Shown here: in pieces, positions 54,690-64,000 of the stretch
Layout: the number at the start of each line of letters is the position of its first letter
How positions within the stretch are numbered: position 1 is the first letter of the stretch
NCBI GenBank assembly: GCA_949358305.1
Contig: OX442314.1
Location: 53,453,369 to 53,517,368 of the forward strand
Length of the DNA stretch: 64,000 nt
From: Strigamia acuminata
Taxonomy: Eukaryota; Arthropoda; Chilopoda; Geophilomorpha; Linotaeniidae
Reading direction: 5' to 3'
Program-made: the position numbers and the translations under genes
The notes under the pieces: model-generated
The model's database searches: none
What the model was told of the DNA's origin: nothing
What the model saw: only the letters and a program-made list of their open reading frames with translations

Positions 54690-55600
54690 ATTTTTGTAAA
54701 GCAGGTAAAATGTTTTTTAAATGTATCATTTTGATAACAGGAATAATCACTCAAAAAGCACTTGGGTGAGTTATCTTCCCAGTATGGGTTGAAAGATGTC
54801 TCCTTAAATATTCACTTTGAACAGAAGAATAAGCACACAAATGGCAATTCGACGGTTTTTCTACCGTATGTATTTTTAAATGCATTTTCAAATTCACATT
54901 GTATTCCCTTAATTCCCTTAAATTTCCTTAAACAAGTTGAAGCAAAGTTTTGAGTCAAAAAGAAAAACAATAAGTCATTTAAAATCAAATTAGAAGAAGA
55001 AAAAAAACAGCTTTTAATTTGATTACAAGTTTTGGAAAGAAATAATAAATTGTAAATGAAATGAGAAAAATGTACAGAAACGGCAGATTTCATTTCGTGG
55101 ATGAAACAAATTAAAACAATTTTCAGTTTTCTTAAATTTGAGTTGAACACAAAATGCAATTTCAAAGACAGAACTTTCAATGCCTAAATAAATAAATGCA
55201 GAAATAATAATACGTATTCATGGTAAGCAGGATTACATTAAACCTTATTTTTTTTACCAGGAACATTTTCTACCAAGAAAATTTTCGATCCGGTTGAAAG
55301 GAATTCTGGTAAAAAATATTTATATAATAGTTATTTTTAAAAAATTAATTGAAACGCATTAATGCGCCAATAAAACTAGAAATTAAACCATTTAGGGTAT
55401 AAGAATACAGGAATATGAACAAATGAATTGTTTTCTCTCGTGTGGGTTAAAAAATGTTTATTTAAATCCTCACTTCGAGTCAAGGATAGGGCACACAAAT
55501 GGCAATTAGACGGATTTTCACCTGCAGGAATTTTTAAATAAATTTTCAAATTCCCAATTTGGATTGCAAGACAAAGCACAAGTTTTTCGTGTGTTGCTCA
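54690..55600 (-). pseudogene. Decayed zinc-finger gene segments and spacer unit copy 3
   Basis: 54700-54905 (minus strand) carries finger remnants (CHLCAYSSVQSEYLRRH-type spacing, IHTVEKPSNCHL) ending in AT-rich DNA. 55218-55325 is the duplicated spacer unit. 55376-55579 is open and reads GENPSNCHLCALSLTRSEDL, then NKHFLTHTREN, a degenerate finger pair with lost His and Cys partners. These are the dead remains of at least one duplicate. Confidence 0.6.
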
Positions 55601-55771
55601 TCATAAAAAATTGGAAATGAAACGAGAAAAATATACATATACAGCTAGTAGCGGATTATGATTTGTGGATTAAATAAATTGAGGCAAAATTTAGAGTTAA
55701 AACAAAAACAAAATGTCATTTGAAATAAAATTACAATTACAGAATTATGAACTGAATGAACGATGTGATTT

Positions 55772-56122
55772 TTACTTTGTATGCTTTTTCAAATGTTCTT
55801 TTAAAGTATCATTTCGACTACTAGAATAAGCACACAAATGACACTTGAAAGGTTTTTTTCCCGTATGGGTTAATAGATGAGTTCCTAAATTTCCACTTTG
55901 ATTGCTAGAATTAGCACACAGATGGCACTTGAATGGTTTTTCACCTGTATGCATTAACAAATGAGTTTTTAAATTCCCACTTTGAGCACAAGAATAAACA
56001 AACAAATTACACTTGAATGGTTTTTCGCGAGTATGTTTAAGCATGTGTTGTTTCAAATGCGAATAATATGAACACGAATAATCACACAGTTTGCAACAGA
56101 AATCCTGACGTTTTATCTTCAT
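55772..56122 (-). CDS. C2H2 zinc-finger protein, 4 fingers
   Basis: 116-aa ATG-started ORF: MKIKRQDFCCKLCDYSCSYY, then fingers 2-4 with HT(G/R)(E/K)KPFKC linkers, ending LKEHLKKHTK. Finger 2 has CNLFVYSC, where the second zinc Cys is Phe, so that finger should not fold around zinc in the normal way. Finger 3 has CANSSNQ. The protein could bind DNA through fingers 1, 3 and 4, or be a decaying copy with an intact frame. The first-finger sequence matches the 9-finger copy; the last finger (SSRNDTLKxHLxKHTK) matches the 6-finger copy, so the gene looks like a recombinant of the two. Confidence 0.7.
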   Translation of the reverse strand: MKIKRQDFCCKLCDYSCSYYSHLKQHMLKHTREKPFKCNLFVYSCAQSGNLKTHLLMHTGEKPFKCHLCANSSNQSGNLGTHLLTHTGKKPFKCHLCAYSSSRNDTLKEHLKKHTK

Positions 56123-56149
56123 TCTTGATTTTTATGAAGTAATACAATA

Positions 56150-56760
56150 TCAACTTGAGTGGAGGATTGGCAGCGACTATTTATCACGAGATGAATTTTT
56201 GTCCTAAAATTAAATCAAGAAAAATAATTAACTAACTCATAAAAAATCATGCTGTGTACACTGAGGATGGAATTAAATGGCTCACAGTGCAAAGATGTTG
56301 AATCAACGAATCAACCTGCTGAAATTTCTGGATAATTATGCGAAGAGTCTCGTGGAGAACACAGAGGAGATCGAAACAATCGCGACGATAAGCTTAATCA
56401 CGACAGGCTTAATCATTCGGTGAAATAGCGCGCCCAATCTGTTTTGTTTGCGCTGAAACTTCTAAAAAAAATTGATTTCTATTCACAAAAACAAATCCAC
56501 TAGCATTGCGCTAAATTATATTTACGGAAATGCGAGTATTCTGCGCGGTATTTTCCGTTTCCCAGTGCCCGTTTTGGCTGCACACAACACGTTGATTTGT
56601 CGTCGTTCCGTGAGGACGAGGTGTCATGGCGGGCATTCCAATTCCAGTTGAGTTTCACATTGTTGTACTGAAAGTATTGGACTAGAAAATCGCATCAGGA
56701 TGTACGTATAGTTTCAAAAGGGTATTTTTGAAGAGATTCCCAAATATGAACGAATGTATT
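56150..56760. repeat. Duplicated 5' region of zinc-finger gene, copy 2
   Basis: Counterpart of 49860-50400 upstream of the 4-finger ORF, with small indels. It includes the same CGGAAATGCGAGTATTCTGC and GTACTGAAAGTATTG words. Confidence 0.75.
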
Positions 56761-56949
56761 TATAAAAAAAAAAATGACTTCCTCGGATCATTCTTCGTTT
56801 CGGTATCGAAATCGGATTGTGTTTGCAAATTAAAATTTAAAAATTAAAGGGTTATGAAGTGGGAGAAATATAAATGTGCATAGCGGACAGGATATGAGAT
56901 TTAAAGCAGAGGAAATCTGTATCTTCTGCTGCTATAAATATTCAGCCAT

Positions 56950-57950
56950 AACCACTTTCTCCGCAATAAATTTCTCCAGTTATTTTCTCCGCTATAAATA
57001 GATAATCAACAAGCACAATACAGATTTTGGTTGTCCGCAAACTAAATTTTTCAATTGTGTTAACTATTACACACTTTTATATCAGTGAACAGATCATTAA
57101 AACATTCTGAACTTGCAATGAGCTTGAAATTATACTTGGATAAGCCTGGAAAAATTGGAATTTTTCATGTATAGTATTGCAAATAGTCGAATCTCTTAGT
57201 GAATCTAATATTTTTAAAACCCTATTTTAGCTCTCGTGGAATAAACCATTTGATTTTTAATTCGTAGTAGGTAGGGACAGTCAATACCGGTATGTATTAT
57301 TTTATGACTTCTCTGTGACACAAGCAAGAATAATAATTAATCCAGATCAAAGAGTTTCCCCTCGTAACCATAAAGGTTGTGTTCAGTAATTTGCTAGACC
57401 ATGACTACGGGCCCTGTGCTTTAAAGTCAGGGGGTTTAGTTTTTCAGATGTGATAGTATAGGTATAGACGCCGTCAATTAGCCAATTAGGAACAATTCTC
57501 AACCTTCAAATCACCAACAAAAATTTTATAGAGGAGTATAGTATGCCACAACGTAGAACTATACTTGTACATCCTGGTAGAAGTGGCGCAAGGAGTTGTC
57601 GTTGTGGTTTGTCGGTATATTTGCTATGAGTATTGGTCTGTGGTGAGAGAAGTAAAAAATGTTTCTGTTCCATTGGGTTATGTTGTTGATGCAATGCAGA
57701 TTCCTGGGGTTGTTAAAGTTGTTAACAGTATTTGTTTCTGTGCACGAAAGAAGAGCCGTGTGTTTTTGGGTACCCCCCAAAACACAAGATTTTCGCTTAA
57801 GTGATCAATAATACAGTATGTTCAAATTCAGTCATAAAAATTTTTTATGACTGCAATTGCACATAAATTTATATATTTGTATTGAATGTAACTATTAGCA
57901 TTCCATATTTATTTATAAAACAATGTGACAATCTCTGCAACAATTCTACA
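56950..57950 (+). pseudogene. Decayed partial copy of the DEG/ENaC gene
   Basis: Aligns with 25540-26990 of the channel gene: intron 3, exon 4 (57086-57170), exon 5, introns and the start of exon 7 (TGTGACAATCTCTGCAACAA). Exon 5 has a TAA where the parent has a Gln codon (PFDFQ), and most of exon 6 is deleted (parent 26462-26772 missing). Non-functional. It shows that the channel and zinc-finger blocks have been duplicated together or moved near each other. Confidence 0.8.
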
Positions 57951-57957
57951 ATATAGA

Positions 57958-58260
57958 TATACAGGGTGGTCAGAAAGTCTGGTTCTCAGTAAATTATTCC
58001 CAAACTGTTCTAGATGTTGATTCAGCAAAATTATTGTAAGGGTGGTATGTCGGGGGAAATCCAATTATAACATCGAATTTGACCTCTGAGATCATCTTCA
58101 AGGTCATCCATATTGTAACTCGAGAACCGTGACAGGTAGAGCAAAAAAGTGAATTAGAAAGTTGTAGAGCATCATCCAATTAGTCTAGAACCGTTCTTAA
58201 AAAAATTATTTCTTACTGAAAAGTTTTGAGAAAAAAGGTCTGAAACATTAGTCTAATGTC
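57958..58260. mobile_element. Single-arm relative of the foldback element
   Basis: Starts TATACAGGGTGGTCAGAAAG and contains AGGTAGAGCAAAAAAGTGAA and AAGTTGTAGAGCATCATCCAA, matching the arm words GAGATAGAGCAAAATTTCC and AAAGTTGTAGAGCACTATC at 5620-5690. No opposite arm follows, so it is half an element or a truncated relative. It cuts the DEG/ENaC duplicate. A GTCTAATGTCTAA microsatellite follows (58250-58290). Confidence 0.65.
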
Positions 58261-58281
58261 TAATGTCTAATTGTCTAATGT

Positions 58282-58500
58282 CTAAATGTCGTAGTTTGGT
58301 AAACGCACACTGCCAAATTGACAACGAGGATTGTGAAAAATTAATACCGTAACAACTTCGTTTTTAAGTTTTGAAATGTTTTTCAGCAATTTGACGAATG
58401 TCAGTATATCCGACTGTTCTGTCATCACAGTGCCAATAATGTGTTGCAATTCACTTCTCCTTAGTTGTTGAATTCCGCCAACTGGTTGAAACACAGCCAT
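58282..58500 (-). CDS. Orphan 72-codon ORF
   Basis: ATG-started. The first 52 codons look protein-like (MAVFQPVGGIQQLRRSELQH, TEQSDILTFVKLLKNISKLK); a possible donor follows (ACG|GTATTA). No family is recognised. It could be the first exon of a small gene or transposon-derived. Confidence 0.3.
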   Translation of the reverse strand: MAVFQPVGGIQQLRRSELQHIIGTVMTEQSDILTFVKLLKNISKLKNEVVTVLIFHNPRCQFGSVRLPNYDI

Positions 58501-58527
58501 ATTTTTATCAGCTGTTTTTTCCTTAGG

Positions 58528-58903
58528 TGGCGTTCTGGAGTTGTCTAAATGTACAGAGATGTTGGCATGCTGGACATGCAGTTGAAGAAAATACGAACGA
58601 TACCGAAAACAATGTTATTTTTAATATTCCGTTTGTCAAATACAGTAAACACAAAACGGTGTAAGCAGAAAAGAGATTTTTGCATTTAATTTGGAATTCG
58701 GGTTTTACAGATTTTGTTTGTGTTTTAAAAATTGAGGTATTAAGCGAGAAACTTTTCAGTCAAAAAAATTAATAATGTTATTTTAAAAATCCAAAATGAA
58801 ATACACAAATAAAAATAAAAGTTAATTAAACGCGATGAATTTAAGAGTTATGAATGTAATAAACAAATGCAAATTTTTTTACTTTGTATGCTTACAAGTT
58901 AGT
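58528..58903. repeat. Zinc-finger gene 3' flank, copy 3
   Basis: Same sequence as 23280-23525 and 48714-49030, directly downstream of the zinc-finger end at 58904. Confidence 0.75.
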
Positions 58904-59103
58904 TTAATGTTTTTTCATGCCATGCCTTTTTAGTTGCCCACTTGTAAGACAGGAATAAGCACACGCATCACACTTGAATGGTTTTTCCCCAGTATGGGTT
59001 GTAATGTGACTTTTTAGATTTCCACTTTGAGTGCAGGAAAAAGGACACAAATGGCACTTGAAAGGTTTTTCCCCAGTGTGTATCAATAAATGTTTTTTTA
59101 AAT
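58904..59103 (-). pseudogene. C2H2 zinc-finger gene truncated by LTR element
   Basis: The last two fingers (CHLCPFSCTQSGNLKSH, CDACAYSCLTSGQLKRHGMKKH) match the end of the 9-finger copy at 49036. The frame runs upstream to KKHLLIHTGEKPFKC and is then cut at 59103/59104 by the start of the long LTR. The 5' part, if it exists, lies beyond the element to the right of this window. Confidence 0.85.
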
Positions 59104-59559
59104 TGTGACGATTCTACTTTTGGGCTAATTTATTAGTCCTTTTGAGATAGATAATTCGGTTTATACAAGACGTTGCTAAGTTTAGCAACAACCTAACCGA
59201 GATAAGCTACGGAAGCCTTCACAAACATGAATACGTGATCGAATAGAAATAACTTACAGTTTTAGTGTGACATGACATATTTATTACTAAATACTAACAA
59301 CAAAATATGGGTTCTTGACGCGTGTAAACGGGCGGCATCAACTGGTTGAGGATCCGGGCGAAGCCAGAGGGATACGGCTGACTTGCGGCATCGTCACAAA
59401 TATCGCTACGGAGACGTATTTGGTCTGCAGCATCGATTATCTAAATATGCGAAGAGTCCTTCGCATAAACAGGAATATTCGGCAGAATATTCCATTATTT
59501 CAAATGAACAAAAGTAAAGTGATTAAATGAATATAACAAATGAATTGTTATATAAATAT

Positions 59560-60055
59560 TAATTGGGCGGGGACCGTCACGACAATTGAGAGAACGTCGC
59601 GGGAGTTGTTGAGACTCCATCCGCCAGCATGCCTTACGACGACAAGATCTCGTGATCAGGCGCCGAGTATTTAATTGTGTGCTTTAACTCGCTATCGGTG
59701 GTACCAACCACCAGGTAAACATTTCTATGGACTTACCGGGTTTAAAAGATATTGCCAATACAGGATTACCAATGCCCGAGTAATTTGTTTAACACGATAT
59801 ATTTATATATCGTTCACGGGTTACTAACCCGGAGGGTACGATGGGGCGGGGACCGTCACGACGGTCGAGAGAACCATCGCGGGAGGATTTGACTCCTCCA
59901 TCCGCCAGCATGCCTTACGATGACGGGATCAGCGGATCGAGCACCGGGTAAAATATTATTTGGCCACTGCCATTGGATTACCATTATCCAGGTAGTTGTT
60001 TTATCGCAACATCTTTAGATATTACTCACGGGCTACCAACCCGGCGTGTCACCTG
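59560..60055. repeat. Duplicated hairpin-rich module inside the long LTR
   Basis: Two copies (about 59563-59842 and 59843-60055) share GGGCGGGGACCGTCACGAC, CATCCGCCAGCATGCCTTAC and a closing hairpin (CGGGTTACTAACCCGG / CGGGCTACCAACCCGG). The second copy has a perfect GACCGTC-AC-GACGGTC stem. GC-rich and structured, with loop changes between copies, it looks like an RNA element in R-U5. Confidence 0.75.
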
Positions 60056-60490
60056 TATATTAAGCCTTTACCGACTTTTAACGAGCGGAAGGACCAATCG
60101 TAGAAAGACGGGAACCTGCGTGGGCTGTTTACAACAACCATCCTGCAGCGGACTGTGGCCAGTTAGCTGAGGGACCTACTTTCATTTAGCAAGGTCGTAC
60201 TGTATACGACCGCTATATTAAGCCACCGTACGAAGTCCTACTGTCCCGTAGAACAGCTGGCTAACGTTACGGGGCCATTTCATGCGAATGCATGTCTATT
60301 ACCGGAGTTAGCCTTCCCGAAAAGGCCCTACAACAGCAATAACAAAATAGTAATGAATACTAACTGTGGAGAGCTGAGGTGGCCTGATGTGTCGATAGAG
60401 AATAATGAAATCAAACGATAACAATTCAACTACAGACAATATACAAGTTCAGTTATCAAAAATCAAGCCCGGGGGAAGTGAAAAACTGAT

Positions 60491-60535
60491 GCTTATATAG
60501 TTCTGTAGAACTACTAGATTGGCGACAGCCAATCA
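60491..60535 (-). promoter_or_regulatory. Core promoter of the long LTR
   Basis: On the minus strand, CTATATAAGC (60500-60491) lies about 30 bp downstream of an inverted CCAAT box (GATTGG, about 60530). Transcription would start near 60465, marking the U3/R border. Confidence 0.6.
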
Positions 60536-60853
60536 GCGTACGAATCGGCGGATTCGTGGGTCACTAGTCCGGACCTAATATATGACTATGTCCAGATGGG
60601 CCCAGTTGGGGTCCGGAAGGGTCCGATTGGTTCCCTTCGACAGGTAAGTAAAGTGGACATTGATTCGATAGAATCAACATCATCAAGTAATTAATACTTA
60701 ATTTATATCGAATAAAATAGTTATATTTTATTCACCGTGTCTAAATAATTATTTATCACACTTTTTAGTTTTAACCGAGTTTGAAATACGCGCGTTGATT
60801 AAACAGCGCCATCTATGGTGAACATTGACAACTATTGATTTGTAATCATCACA

Positions 60854-61600
60854 CATCCCCCGGTGACAAACATAGAGTTTACTAACTCTCGATTGTCATT
60901 CTTAATGGATAAGAATGTTCACCTAATTCTATCGAATTAATCCACTTGGTAAGTATTTTATTAATTTAATCACGTTATTTCTTTCAGAAACTTCGTCACC
61001 CGATTAGACTAATCGGCTTCTCTGTACAGCGCAACTCCCGGTTGCTAAGCGACGGAAATGAACTCGTCCGAACATGGATACATGTTCGAGAAAATACAAA
61101 TTTCGATAGAAATTTTATTTCTCCGTCAAATAAACTTATTTATAGCTTATTAATCAACAAGATAATCAATAAAAATAAATTTATGCAAAACTTTATTTAT
61201 CGAAAATCTAAACTACTAATTTTTATTACGACTGTCATAAAAATTATCGAATTTCAACTTGAAATTCTTTAATACTTCGATCAAAGCAAAATAAACACAA
61301 AATTTCCACAAGTAATTATGAAATTGCAAATAAATCAAACAAACATATATTAATATGATTAGTTCAAAATAACAACCAAATTGAATTCGGAAAACCAAAA
61401 CAAATTAAATTGAATCCAATTTTAAATCAAACTATATTCTTATGAATATTTAAATAATTAGTTCAAGATCTTGAAACCAAACAAACACAACACTCATGAG
61501 AATATTTCTTAATTGCAAAAACACAACAAAACACTTGGAGTATTTTTAGTCATAAAAATCTCCACTCGGAAAAAATAAACGAATGTTAACTTTGTCCCTT
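60854..61600. other. Element interior between ORF and 3' LTR
   Basis: 750 bp of AT-rich DNA with no ORF above 80 codons. The 13 bp next to the LTR form a purine-rich tract on the minus strand (candidate polypurine tract). It would be the 3' untranslated region of the Cys-rich ORF. Confidence 0.45.
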
Positions 61601-63121
61601 TTACTCCTTCTTTTCGACGTCAGTCGAATCTTTTTCTTCCTTTTTCTCGACTTCAGCTGAAGTCAGAAAATCCGATTCTTCAGTCGCCTCTGTCGAGACG
61701 GCAGAAAATACAGCTTCTTCCGGCGCTTCGATTTCATCCGGACTCGGAGGCGGAAACGGCATGTCGTCGAGAAGCTCAGCCACGAAATCAACGACTGAAA
61801 GCAGCTCCTCGGCGTCCTCGAACTGCGCGTCGTCCGAAGTCTCAGACTTAGACGCTGGAGGGGCGCTAGACACGTCGGTTACGGCCGCTGGAGGATCCTC
61901 CACGGGTTTAGACGACGTTTCAACAGCCTGTTGAAGCTTACGAGCTCGCCCTCGTGCCAAGATGTTGGTTCGTTGAACCTTGGCAATTTCTCTCGCTCGG
62001 TCGAGCGTCAGACAGCCTCGCCCTCGCGACATCGCTCTTGGTCGAACGAATTCCTCTTGCACCTCGCTTCCGGCGCTCTCGATGGCCTGGACAGTTTCAG
62101 TTGAAACTTCGGAGTCCTCGGACGGCGGCGGTGACTGTCGAAGGAGTTCGACTCTTACGCCGGCGTTGGCTTCAGCACGGGTCCAGGTGAGGAAGCGCGG
62201 GTCGATGTAAACCGCTTCGCCGCGACTATTCAAGAAAAGTCGACACTTTGGGCAGTGAGCCCAACATCGCTTTTCGTTCGGCTTAATGCCTTTCACCACG
62301 TGGGGCTGAACCTCCTTGCGCCACGGCTCCGAACGCGGTCGCGTTTTCCTTCCACGGCAGTTTGGACAACGCATAAGCGAAGAACCTGCGGATGCACCGC
62401 AGCACCACCCACAGCCGACGCAAAATGGGCATATCGTCTCCGTGGCTTGGTCCGTCACGATGTTATCGTGAGGTATTCCGGCTGCCATGTCTCGTTCGCA
62501 CTGCTCCTTGCGCAGGCGGGCCTTCTCATCCTTCTTTTTCGCCTTATTGGCCGCTCGGTACTCGCGGTTGCGAGAAACAGGCTCCGAATAACGCAGAGCG
62601 CCCGGTGGCGGCTCGTTCCATCCATACTCTGATGCCGAGGATTCAGCACCGGCAGGGAGGTGCACAGCAGACGTTGATTGTCCCGCCACAGTCGGTGCGG
62701 TCGCATTCGATGTATTGGCAACGGTAGGTGCCACGCTTGCAGTTGGCGGCCGAAATTCTGGCGAATGCGGGGCCAACGGGACGTTGATAACGTTCGCAGG
62801 CGGAAATGCTACCTGGGCCAACGGGGCCAATTGCGCCGACTCATAAATAGTTGGCTGTGCAGATGTGGATGGGGCCTGCATCATCGCATTTAAGTCGAGC
62901 GGAAGTCCGTCCGGATGGACGCTCAGCCAATTAAGCGTTGCGAGTTGCAACGGCGTCAGGGCGTACATCGAGGCGGGCGCCGTCGGTATCGGTTGGGCCC
63001 TCATGTAAGCACGTTCCGCTGAACGGCGTTGCTCGTCACTAGACGAGGTGGACGAGCTGGACGAGCTTTCATGACGGTGTCGTCGATGACTCCGTTTTGA
63101 GCGGTGTTTACCACTTCCCAT
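61601..63121 (-). CDS. Cys-rich, Ser/Arg-rich 506-aa protein of unknown family
   Basis: ATG 63121 directly follows a splice-acceptor-like TTGCGTCTGCAG, so the ORF may be expressed from a spliced mRNA. The N-terminus is basic and Ser-rich (SKRSHRRHRHESSSSSS). The middle is low complexity (Pro/Ala/Thr). Then comes a basic helix (RAANKAKKKDEKARLRKEQC). Two Cys clusters follow: CPFCVGCGWCCGASAGSS..CPNC (about residues 235-262) and CWAHCPKC (about 290-297). The C-terminus is acidic and Pro/Glu/Ser-rich, ending in KKEEKDSTDVEKKE. The Cys pattern is not a retroviral CCHC knuckle. Position and orientation suggest the 3'-most ORF of the long-LTR element. A host gene captured between repeats is the alternative. 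GC content is well above that of the surroundings. Confidence 0.6.
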   Translation of the reverse strand: MGSGKHRSKRSHRRHRHESSSSSSTSSSDEQRRSAERAYMRAQPIPTAPASMYALTPLQLATLNWLSVHPDGLPLDLNAMMQAPSTSAQPTIYESAQLAPLAQVAFPPANVINVPLAPHSPEFRPPTASVAPTVANTSNATAPTVAGQSTSAVHLPAGAESSASEYGWNEPPPGALRYSEPVSRNREYRAANKAKKKDEKARLRKEQCERDMAAGIPHDNIVTDQATETICPFCVGCGWCCGASAGSSLMRCPNCRGRKTRPRSEPWRKEVQPHVVKGIKPNEKRCWAHCPKCRLFLNSRGEAVYIDPRFLTWTRAEANAGVRVELLRQSPPPSEDSEVSTETVQAIESAGSEVQEEFVRPRAMSRGRGCLTLDRAREIAKVQRTNILARGRARKLQQAVETSSKPVEDPPAAVTDVSSAPPASKSETSDDAQFEDAEELLSVVDFVAELLDDMPFPPPSPDEIEAPEEAVFSAVSTEATEESDFLTSAEVEKKEEKDSTDVEKKE

Positions 63122-64000
63122 CTGCAGACGCAAATAAATTATTTTATTAAAAATAATTCCACTCTAAATAATCATTCCTTGAGTCCAAAGAATTAAAACG
63201 TATTGTTCGCAACGAAAAATACACAACTCGAGTTATTTATAACCCCTTACACGTGACACTAATGAGTCACATTCCCCTTGTGTTTATGACACGAGAATGG
63301 ACTCGCCTGACAGCGATTTTCATCGAAAATCGCAACTTGTTGATTTTTCAAGAGAAAAAATCCTTTTAGTTTCTTTAAACTATTTAACCCAAATTCCGAG
63401 TATCAAAATATCTATCGTATTAATTAATTAACACTTAGTCTAATAAATATCTCAAATCGAAAATTCACCGCTAAATAATTTATGCAAGCCTCGACCGCGA
63501 CTTGATTTAAATAATTAGTGCCCACGTACTTAAACCTAATAAATAATTATTAAATTTAACCCAACTATTCGACTGAATAGCTAAACTTCCAGAGTGATTT
63601 AATGCCGATTCACGCTTATAATACACGTGAATTTTTTAATTTTTTATCGGGACGCCGATATTTTCAATTGTTGCGAACAATTTTTTGTTTCAATTCTTTG
63701 GTCAAAGAATATATTTGAAAACTACTTACTGTTGAAGCTTGTTTTCCTTGCTGAAGTTGCTAATTGAATTAGCGTTGAAATCTCGAGTCGAAAAGTGAAG
63801 AGGGACGAAGGGACGAAGTCACTTATATCCACGTGTTTAACGAAGTGTTTGTGTGCAATGAACCCTGGGAATTTTATTCCCTATTAATTGTCGGGTTCGA
63901 GGTTTAATCACACCTCGTAAGTCTCGTACCTTCGTGATTACGCGAGATTATCACTTTTCAAAGTAATTCTCTGTATTTTGGTTAAAATACAAGTAAATAC
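63122..64000. other. Upstream region of the Cys-rich ORF
   Basis: Mostly AT-rich with a less AT-rich part at 63730-63960. No ORF. It would hold the intron and 5' leader of the 506-aa ORF, or element interior reaching beyond the window. No second copy of the LTR begins before 64000. Confidence 0.4.

Larger units (their letters stand above)
59104..60853 (-). repeat. Long LTR (1.75 kb), putative 3' LTR
   Basis: The segment begins TGTGACGATT and ends AATCATCACA, imperfect inverted ends with TG...CA. On the minus strand it starts right after a purine tract (ACCGGGGGATG, about 60854-60866), as expected for a 3' LTR. It carries a CCAAT-TATA promoter (60491-60535), giving U3 of about 390 bp and a very long R-U5 of about 1.36 kb. 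It truncates a zinc-finger gene at 59104. A diverged fragment of the same LTR is at 28972-29190. The partner LTR would lie beyond 64000. Confidence 0.65.

Noticed and set aside
61954-62893. Plus-strand ORFs of 71-125 codons opposite the Cys-rich ORF
   Set aside because: GC-rich antisense shadows of the longer minus-strand frame.

Overview
The window comes from an animal genome, almost certainly an arthropod. It has multi-exon genes with short AT-rich GT-AG introns, animal transposons, and a CYP307 (Spook-type) cytochrome P450, a 'Halloween' enzyme of ecdysteroid synthesis. No bacterial-type operons, RNA genes or CRISPR arrays were seen. I could not place the species further. Intergenic DNA is AT-rich and full of simple repeats, minisatellites, MITEs and dead transposases.

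Layout. 1-2.2 kb: Tc3-like and P-element-like transposase relics. 2.9-6.5 kb (minus strand): a secreted three-Ig-domain protein gene, then exons of an unrecognised gene and a 0.76-kb palindromic foldback element. 6.5-10.4 kb: minisatellites and low-complexity spacer. 10.5-14.6 kb (plus): a complete five-exon CYP307 gene, 498 aa, with repeat-filled introns. 14.6-19 kb: spacer with a MITE and a possible old LTR. 19.1-19.7 kb (minus): a complete three-exon SAP18 gene. 20.5-20.9 kb (plus): an unrecognised 148-aa ORF. 22.2-22.8 kb (minus): an intronless PABPN1-type poly(A)-binding protein. 24.7-28.8 kb (plus): a DEG/ENaC channel gene whose model encodes two complete channel subunits in one 780-aa polypeptide. 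29-38 kb: a transposon graveyard (hAT MITE with 8-bp target duplication, Tc1, Gypsy RT, YqaJ-like and zinc-knuckle fragments) and a small three-exon gene.

38.2-48.7 kb holds two young LTR retrotransposons, 27 bp apart, both on the minus strand. One is a Gypsy element with an intact 1335-aa Gag-Pol ORF and LTRs that look identical. The other is a BEL/Pao element with LTRs that look identical, a tRNA-Phe primer site and a single in-frame TGA. 48.7-59.1 kb is a C2H2 zinc-finger cluster made by segmental duplication: two intact ORFs, one stop-disrupted copy, one copy cut by an LTR element, and several relics. A decayed copy of part of the DEG/ENaC gene lies inside it.

59.1-64 kb appears to be the 3' half of a large LTR element. 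It has a 1.75-kb LTR with TATA and CCAAT boxes and a duplicated hairpin-rich module, followed by a 506-aa Cys-rich ORF of unknown family.

The host genes have separate roles: steroid hormone synthesis, RNA processing and Sin3/EJC chemistry, ion channel, Ig adhesion or recognition, and transcription factors. They do not form one pathway. The most notable objects are the fused double DEG/ENaC channel and the unusual long-LTR element at the right edge.
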